From JBKHJA01 sp046538375 (GTDB taxonomy: Bacteria > Acidobacteriota > Aminicenantia > Aminicenantales > Aminicenantaceae), in assembly GCA_046538375.1 (NCBI GenBank), contig JBKHJA010000007.1, positions 1 through 39,331 on the forward strand: a stretch of 39,331 nucleotides of DNA, read 5' to 3'. The translations under genes and the position numbers were made by a program. Numbering within the stretch: position 1 is the stretch's first letter; each line of letters starts with the position of its first letter. Positions 33,579 to 39,331 of this stretch are shown piece after piece. A model generated the notes under the pieces. It saw only the letters and a list, made by a program, of their open reading frames with translations. It was not told the DNA's origin and ran no database searches.

Positions 33579-36500
33579 ATGAAAAAGAGTCTTTATTCAG
33601 GATTGATGGTTTTTTTCTTGTGGGTGTGCCTGCATGCTTTCCTGTATGGAGTGGATATTGAAGACACCAGGCTTCTCAACCAGCCCGCTTTAAGCCAGTC
33701 ACAAATTGCTTTTGTCTATGCCGGTGATTTATGGGTGGCCGACATGGATGGATCAGCGGTTCGCAGGCTGACTTCTGATGAAGGGGTGGAGTCCAATCCC
33801 GCCTTTTCCCCAGATGGAAAGCATATCGCTTTCAGTGCCCAGTATGAAGGAAACACAGATGTTTATGTGGTGAGTGCGGAAGGCGGGATTCCCCGGCGGC
33901 TGACCTGGCACCCTGGTTCAGATACGGTCCGCGGATTCACCCCTAACGGCCAAGAAGTGCTGTTTATCTCATCCCGGTATGTTTTTACCAGGGGATACAC
34001 GCAGCTTTTCACCGTTCCCCTGGAAGGAGGATTTCCCCGCCCTTTAGAAATTCCCCGTGCTTTTAAGGCCTCCTACTCTCCTGATGGAACCAGAATGGCC
34101 TACACCCCGCTGCCTGAAGCCTTTCATCAGTGGAAAAATTACCGAGGAGGAACTGTCTCTACTATCTGGCTTTACACTTTCAGCGGCCATTCTGTAGAAG
34201 AGATTCCTCAACCGGAAGGACGCTGCAACGACACAGATCCCATGTGGATGGGAGAAAAAATCTATTTTCGCTCAGACAGAAACGGAGAATTCAACCTGTT
34301 TTCCTATGATATTCTTTCTAAAGAAATCCTCCAGCTCACCGGACATGATGATTTTCCCATCCTCCACACTTCTGCAGGGGGAGGAAAAATCATTTATGAG
34401 CAGGCCGGACACCTCCATATTTATGACCCTGAGGAAGAGAAAAGCACCAGGTTAGCCATCGGAGTGGCTGCTGATCTTGTTGAGATCAGGCCCCGTTATG
34501 TTAAGGGAAACCAATATATCCGTAATGCCTCCATCTCGCCTTCAGGGGCCAGGGCTGTTTTTGAGTTTCGGGGTGAGGTGGTTACTGTTCCGGCTGAGAA
34601 AGGAGATCCCCGCAATTTGACCAAAACCACCGGAATCCATGAGCGGTCACCCATCTGGTCACCGGATGGAAAATATATTGCTTATTTTTCAGATGAATCG
34701 GGTGGGTATGAACTCCATGTGGCCAGCCAGGACGGCAAGGGAGAAGTCAGGAAGTTCCCCGTTTCTGGAGCAGGATTTTATGATACACCGGTTTGGTCTC
34801 CGGACAGCCAAAAAATTTCCTTTGCTGATAACTCCTGGAGTCTTTACTGGATTGACTTAAACACAGGACAGGTCAAGAAGATCGCCTCTGAGTATCTTTA
34901 CGGCCCCATGCGCGCCAAAACTATCCATTCTGTGTGGTCTCACGATTCCAGATGGATTGCCTACACCTTGAACACAGCTTCTTACATCCAGAAGGTCTAT
35001 CTCTATTCCACAGAGGAGGATAAGTCATACCCCATCACTGAGGGCATGAGTGATGTGGCCTGCCCGGTGTTTGATGAAAGCGGGAAGTATGTTTACTTTT
35101 TTTCTTCTACGGATGCCGGTCCGGTCAAACAGTGGTTCGCCATGTCCAGTGCTGATATGGAGATGACTAGATCTGTCTGGCTGGCTGTGCTTGGCAAAGA
35201 TATTCCATCCCCCCTGGCCAAGGAGAGCGACGAAGAAAAAGGATTGGAGGAGAAAGAGAAGCCAGAAAAAAAAGAAGAAAAGAAATCCCAGCCCTTTTCT
35301 GTGGATTTTGAAGGAATCAACTACCGGATACTTGCTTTGCCCATCCCCAAGGGCAATTATTTCAGCCTCCAAGCCGGAAAAGAAGGAGAAATTTTTTATC
35401 TGGAAGCTCCTCCTGGAAGCCAGAGCACTAGAGCCAAAGGAACCAAACTCCATAAGTTCGACCTCCAGAAGCGCAAAGATGAAGTGATCATGCCTGAGGT
35501 GAACGGGTATTTGCTCTCTGCCGATAAAGAAAAAATCCTGTATGTTTCTGGTGAGAAGTGGGGAATCGTCTCTGCCTCAGGAAAAGCAAAACCCGGAGAG
35601 GGCAAGATCAAAACCGAGGCCGTAGAGGTTCATATCGATCCCGGGACTGAATGGAAACAGATATTCCATGAAGCCTGGAGGATCAACCGCGACTATTTTT
35701 ACGCCCCCGACATGCATGGTGTGGACTGGCAGGCTATGAAAGAGAAATACGCGGTCTTCCTGCCTCATCTCTCCTGCCGGAGCGATCTCAACCGGGTCAT
35801 CCAGTGGATGTGCAGCGAACTGCGGGTAGGTCACCACCGGGTAGCCGGTGGTGATACCATCCTCAAGCCCCGAGAGCAGGTGCCCGGGGGGCTGCTGGGA
35901 GCTGACTATGTGATTGAAAACAGCCGCTATCGGTTTAAAAAAGTTTATGGAGGGCTGAACTGGAATCCAGAACTGCGGTCTCCTCTGACTGAACCAGGAG
36001 TGGATGTGAGAGAAGGGGAATATTTGCTTGCTGTTCAGGGAAAAGAACTCAGACCGCCCCAAAATCTTTTCAGTTTGTTCGAGAACACGGCAGGAAAGCT
36101 CATCGAGATCACCGTGGGGCCTCATCCTGACGGGAAAGATTCCCGGACAGTATCTGTGGTCCCTCTGGAAAATGAGAGGGCCCTCAGGAATCGCGATTGG
36201 GTGGAAGGAAACATGAAAAAAGTCCATAAAGCCACTGACGGCCGGGTGGCCTATGTCTATGTGCCCAACACCACCACTTTAGGCCACACCTATTTCAAGC
36301 GCTACTTTTTCCCCCAGGTGGACAAAGAGGCCATCATCGTGGATGAGCGGTTTAACGGAGGCGGACAGGTGGCCGATTATTACATCGATATCCTCAGGCG
36401 ACCTTTGATCTGCTACTGGCATATGCGCTACGGTGCAGAGCTCAAAACGCCAGCCGCTTCCATCCAGGGACCCAAAGTGATGCTCATCAATGAACTGGCG

Positions 36501-36845
36501 GGATCTGGAGGTGACCTGCTTCCCTGGATGTTCCGCAAGCTCAACTTGGGCCTGCTGATCGGAAAGAGAACCTGGGGTGGTCTGGTAGGAACACTGGGCT
36601 TTCCCATCCTTATGGACGGAGGATATGTGACCGCTCCCAATTTGGCCATCTGGACAGAGGATGGCTGGGTGGTGGAGAATGAAGGTGTTCCTCCGGATAT
36701 TGAAGTAGAACAAAGGCCGGATGCGGTCCTCGAAGGAAAGGATCCTCAACTGGAAAAAGCCATTGAAGTGGTGATGAAAAAACTCAAGGATAATCCGCAG
36801 CCCAAACCGAAGCGGCCTCCTTTTCCGGTTAAAATCAAGAATTAG
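33579..36845 (+). CDS. Tricorn-like S41 protease, exported
   Basis: A 1088-residue protein starting with a signal-peptide-like segment (KKSLYSGLMVFFLWVCLHAFLYG). The N-terminal half has two WD40/TolB-like beta-propellers with repeated motifs (AFSPDGKHIAFSA, WSPDGKYIAYFSD, WSPDSQKISFAD). A charged Glu/Lys linker (about 550-570) precedes the PDZ and S41 core. Tricorn protease cuts oligopeptides downstream of larger proteases. Ser976 in LAGSGGD is the likely nucleophile, His in RVGHHRVAGGD matches the catalytic His region, and Glu in ENEGVPPDIEV is the usual C-terminal partner. ATG 33579 was chosen for AAGGAGG five bases upstream; ATGs at 33558 and 33576 fit less well. With the signal peptide, it probably acts in the periplasm. 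The APC-Usp gene follows after 42 bases. Confidence 0.92.
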   Translation: MKKSLYSGLMVFFLWVCLHAFLYGVDIEDTRLLNQPALSQSQIAFVYAGDLWVADMDGSAVRRLTSDEGVESNPAFSPDGKHIAFSAQYEGNTDVYVVSAEGGIPRRLTWHPGSDTVRGFTPNGQEVLFISSRYVFTRGYTQLFTVPLEGGFPRPLEIPRAFKASYSPDGTRMAYTPLPEAFHQWKNYRGGTVSTIWLYTFSGHSVEEIPQPEGRCNDTDPMWMGEKIYFRSDRNGEFNLFSYDILSKEILQLTGHDDFPILHTSAGGGKIIYEQAGHLHIYDPEEEKSTRLAIGVAADLVEIRPRYVKGNQYIRNASISPSGARAVFEFRGEVVTVPAEKGDPRNLTKTTGIHERSPIWSPDGKYIAYFSDESGGYELHVASQDGKGEVRKFPVSGAGFYDTPVWSPDSQKISFADNSWSLYWIDLNTGQVKKIASEYLYGPMRAKTIHSVWSHDSRWIAYTLNTASYIQKVYLYSTEEDKSYPITEGMSDVACPVFDESGKYVYFFSSTDAGPVKQWFAMSSADMEMTRSVWLAVLGKDIPSPLAKESDEEKGLEEKEKPEKKEEKKSQPFSVDFEGINYRILALPIPKGNYFSLQAGKEGEIFYLEAPPGSQSTRAKGTKLHKFDLQKRKDEVIMPEVNGYLLSADKEKILYVSGEKWGIVSASGKAKPGEGKIKTEAVEVHIDPGTEWKQIFHEAWRINRDYFYAPDMHGVDWQAMKEKYAVFLPHLSCRSDLNRVIQWMCSELRVGHHRVAGGDTILKPREQVPGGLLGADYVIENSRYRFKKVYGGLNWNPELRSPLTEPGVDVREGEYLLAVQGKELRPPQNLFSLFENTAGKLIEITVGPHPDGKDSRTVSVVPLENERALRNRDWVEGNMKKVHKATDGRVAYVYVPNTTTLGHTYFKRYFFPQVDKEAIIVDERFNGGGQVADYYIDILRRPLICYWHMRYGAELKTPAASIQGPKVMLINELAGSGGDLLPWMFRKLNLGLLIGKRTWGGLVGTLGFPILMDGGYVTAPNLAIWTEDGWVVENEGVPPDIEVEQRPDAVLEGKDPQLEKAIEVVMKKLKDNPQPKPKRPPFPVKIKN

Positions 36846-36887
36846 CTGTTTGATTATCCTTAGCTGCCTAGGTGATCAAAAGCAAAT

Positions 36888-39137
36888 ATGAGCACTGCCG
36901 ATCCTAACGCAAACCACAAGGCCCGTCTGGCTCGTGATTTGGGACTGGGAGCAGCCCTTTCGGTGGGAGTAGGGACCATGATTGGGGCTGGAATTTTTGT
37001 CCTTCCGGGGATTGTGGCCAGCAAAGCCGGACCTGCGGTTCTGGTTTCATTTGCCAGTTGTGGGCTGATTGCCGTACTGATTGCGCTGTCCATGGCTGAG
37101 TTATCCACCGGGATGCCTTATGCTGGCGGGGGTTATCTGTTTGTGGTGCGCTCTTTTGGTCCGCTGGTGGGATCGATCATGGGTTGGTGCTTGTGGTTGA
37201 GTCTTATCTTTGCCTCGGCCTTTTATATGATAGGGTTTGGTCACTACTTGAGCGGTGTCCTGGGAGCTTCTCCTACCATGGTTGCTCTGTCTATGACAGT
37301 CTTGTTAGGAATTCTTAATTTCATCGGTGCCAGAGAAACGGGGGGCACCCAGTTTGTCATCGTGGTTATCCTGCTTTTTGTGCTGGCGTTTTTCGTTGCC
37401 TGGGCCGTTTTTGATTTAAACCTGGCGAAGCTCACCCCTTTCGTGCCTCCGGAAATAGGAATAAACGGAGTGTTGATAACCTTGCCCATACTGTTTATCA
37501 CCTTCATGGGCTTTGCTGAGATTTCTGCCATTTCTGAAGAGGTCAGGGATCCCAACCGCAATCTTCCTCTTTCCCTGGTGGGCTCGGTGGTGATTGTGAC
37601 CATCATCTACTGTGCTGTGGTTTTCTGCATCCTGGGTCTTAGAGAGTACAATCATCCGGAGATGGCCAGTGAAACAGTTTTGATGGATCTGGCAAGAATC
37701 CTAATGGGGAAAGGAGGTTTTATCCTGATTCTTCTGGGAGGGATTTTAGCTACCATTTCTTCAGCTAATGCCAGCGTCATGGCTGCTTCCCGCATCAGTT
37801 TTGCCATGGGGCGTGATCAGCTTCTACCCGGCTGGTTCAATCAGATCCATTCTCACTTCAGGACTCCATACCGATCTATCGGGGTGACCACTGTGATAAC
37901 CATGCTGCTTCTGATTCTTATCGGACGCCATCTGGAGCTTTTGGCCGAGGTGGCCGGATTTCTCAGCCTGGTGCTTTACGCTCTTATCGCTCTGGCCTGT
38001 ATGCTGATGCGGTATACCAAACTGGAGTGGTATAAGCCAAGTTTTAAGACGCCTGGCTATCCTTTGGTGCCCTTGTTAGGATTGCTGGGCTGCATTTTTG
38101 TCATCATCAACACCTCCCGAGTCTCTTTGGTCATCGGGAATATGATCATTGCTTCCAGTTTTATCTGGTATGTGATATTTCTCCGCAAAGAGACCCACTT
38201 GGTAGGAGCTTCGAATATCCTTCTCCAGCAAAAGATCATAAAGCCTCTGGTAGCCAGGGGAGAAGAATATCTCGCAACCCGCGGTGAGATCCTGCCTGTG
38301 ATTCTTGTTCCTCTGGCCAACCCAGAGACAGAAAAATCGCTTCTCACGGTGAGTACGGCTTTAGCCCGGCAAAGGCAGGCCCGGCTTCAACTGATTCACG
38401 TGATAGATGTGCCCCGGCAGACTCCCCTGGAGGCAGGACGCCTGGAGTATGAGAGACTGCGTAAAGAGAAGGAAACCCTTCTGGATACGGCTTCCCGACA
38501 CGCTGCTGAGCAGGGTGTCCGAGCCAGGACGAGAGCGATTGTGGCTCATAGTGTTCCTTCAGCTGTCCTCAGTGTTGCGGATACAGCCCAGTCAGATCTC
38601 ATCGTGATGGGATGGCGGGGAGAGGTCAGGGCCCCTCGTATCCAGCGGACCAATGTCGCCGGTGTGCTTAAGGTGGCCAAGGGAAATGTGCTGGTGCTCA
38701 AAGACCGGGGGCTGGAGAGGGTGAGACGGATCTTGGTGCCCATAGGCGGAGGACCTCATGCGCGCCTGGGGCTTCAGATTGCTCATGAGCTGGCTGAAGA
38801 TTGGAAGGCTTCCATCACCGCACTCAATGTTCAGGTGGGCAAAGGTCCATCGCCAGAAAGCTCTGAATTTGACCGGGAGAGCATCCGGATCTTTCAAGGT
38901 GCGGCTCTAGATTTTGTCCGGGATGCCATAGCTGAATTGGGGATTAACGCTGAGGTTCAGGTGACCATGGACACCGATGTGGCTGAAGCCATTGTACGCG
39001 CCGCAGAAGGGCATGATTTGGTGGTCATGGGGGCCTCCAATGAGTGGACATTCCGGCGGTGGCTTTTCGGTTCACTCCCCGATAAGATCGCCAATCAGGC
39101 TTCTGTATCGGTGCTGATGGTCCGCTCCAAGACCTAA
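36888..39137 (+). CDS. APC-family amino acid permease fused to two universal stress (UspA) domains
   Basis: A 749-residue protein. Residues of about 10-430 are an APC-superfamily transporter of 12 or more helices, starting LGLGAALSVGVGTMIGAGIFVLPG, the substrate-binding TM1 signature. The cytoplasmic tail carries two UspA-like domains. The first, about 467-605, begins ILPVILVPLANPETEKSLLTV and contains SDLIVMGWRGEVRAP. The second, about 612-749, begins RRILVPIGGGPHARLGLQIA and contains DLVVMGASNEWTFRRWLFGS. Such tails in APC and CCC transporters are thought to sense nucleotides or regulate transport. It probably imports amino acids freed by the neighbouring tricorn-like protease. The ribosome binding site is weak (AGGTGA about 13 bases upstream of ATG), so translation may depend on the upstream gene. 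Confidence 0.92.
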   Translation: MSTADPNANHKARLARDLGLGAALSVGVGTMIGAGIFVLPGIVASKAGPAVLVSFASCGLIAVLIALSMAELSTGMPYAGGGYLFVVRSFGPLVGSIMGWCLWLSLIFASAFYMIGFGHYLSGVLGASPTMVALSMTVLLGILNFIGARETGGTQFVIVVILLFVLAFFVAWAVFDLNLAKLTPFVPPEIGINGVLITLPILFITFMGFAEISAISEEVRDPNRNLPLSLVGSVVIVTIIYCAVVFCILGLREYNHPEMASETVLMDLARILMGKGGFILILLGGILATISSANASVMAASRISFAMGRDQLLPGWFNQIHSHFRTPYRSIGVTTVITMLLLILIGRHLELLAEVAGFLSLVLYALIALACMLMRYTKLEWYKPSFKTPGYPLVPLLGLLGCIFVIINTSRVSLVIGNMIIASSFIWYVIFLRKETHLVGASNILLQQKIIKPLVARGEEYLATRGEILPVILVPLANPETEKSLLTVSTALARQRQARLQLIHVIDVPRQTPLEAGRLEYERLRKEKETLLDTASRHAAEQGVRARTRAIVAHSVPSAVLSVADTAQSDLIVMGWRGEVRAPRIQRTNVAGVLKVAKGNVLVLKDRGLERVRRILVPIGGGPHARLGLQIAHELAEDWKASITALNVQVGKGPSPESSEFDRESIRIFQGAALDFVRDAIAELGINAEVQVTMDTDVAEAIVRAAEGHDLVVMGASNEWTFRRWLFGSLPDKIANQASVSVLMVRSKT

Positions 39138-39276
39138 GGGGGCTTTATTCTGGATTTTTTTGGTCCTATCAGAAATCACAGGATGCCCAAAACTTCTGTT
39201 TCCAATCCCTGTTTCCAAGATCAGAAAGAAACTCGCCTGTCATCCTTGATTATTAATCTGGGTGAAAGGATATTGT

Positions 39277-39331
39277 TTACCTGGATTATTCATGAATTCG
39301 CTGGAAACAATGTATATGAGGCAGGAAATTG
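39277..39331 (-). repeat. Family B palindrome, copy 3, cut by the window end
   Basis: The last 55 bases (CCTGGATTATTCATGAATT followed by CGCTGGAAACAATG) are the reverse complement of the right half of the repeat at 19345-19465, essentially without differences. The remaining half would lie beyond the window. Confidence 0.85.

Overview
The window looks like a chromosomal segment of a Gram-negative-type bacterium, mid-40s to high-40s percent GC by eye. Lipoproteins, Tat-exported enzymes and an alpha-2-macroglobulin/PBP1C pair point to a double-membrane cell. The many peptidases and exported amino-acid enzymes (S9, M3, tricorn, Tat D-aminoacylase, hydantoinase/oxoprolinase) suggest a peptide-scavenging heterotroph. 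The style recalls uncultured Acidobacteriota relatives such as Candidatus Aminicenantota. That assignment is inference; no rRNA or marker gene is present. I see no tRNA, rRNA, CRISPR array, prophage or transposase gene.

Layout. 0.4-9.0 kb: a DPP-IV-like S9 peptidase (TTG start), a Tat-exported class V aminotransferase and a ferritin-like/VIT1 membrane protein (both minus), an M3 peptidase lipoprotein and a saccharopine-dehydrogenase-like oxidoreductase. 9.1-11.6 kb: a DUF4214-methyltransferase, an orphan receiver-only response regulator, and about 770 bp of non-coding DNA with two large multi-stem inverted-repeat elements. 11.6-17.4 kb (plus): a zinc alcohol dehydrogenase, an LsrF-like class I aldolase, a broken nitrilase, a specialised NusG paralogue, a DegT/StrS sugar aminotransferase and a GlmS-type enzyme. 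These look like a sugar/amino-sugar module, with a separate promoter and a palindromic operator candidate before the aminotransferase. 17.5-33.1 kb (minus): Tat D-aminoacylase, Nramp-related transporter, hyuB, hyuA, FmdB zinc ribbon, RidA, PBP1C and a giant alpha-2-macroglobulin. 33.6-39.1 kb (plus): a tricorn-like protease and an amino acid permease fused to two UspA domains.

How the genes may work together. Exported peptidases would release peptides and modified amino acids. D-aminoacylase, HyuAB, RidA and the saccharopine-type dehydrogenase would process amino-acid derivatives. The APC permease and the Nramp-related protein would handle uptake. A2M plus PBP1C is the known envelope defence and repair pair.

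The strongest lead is the Nramp-related transporter overlapping hyuB. It lacks the family's metal ligands (DPGN is GPGT; the TM6 Met and His are Val and Tyr), so it may carry an organic substrate of the hydantoinase/oxoprolinase. The second lead is a set of dispersed intergenic palindromes (families A, B and C). Families A and B share a GGGACA...AATTTC arm module, and every copy lies between genes.
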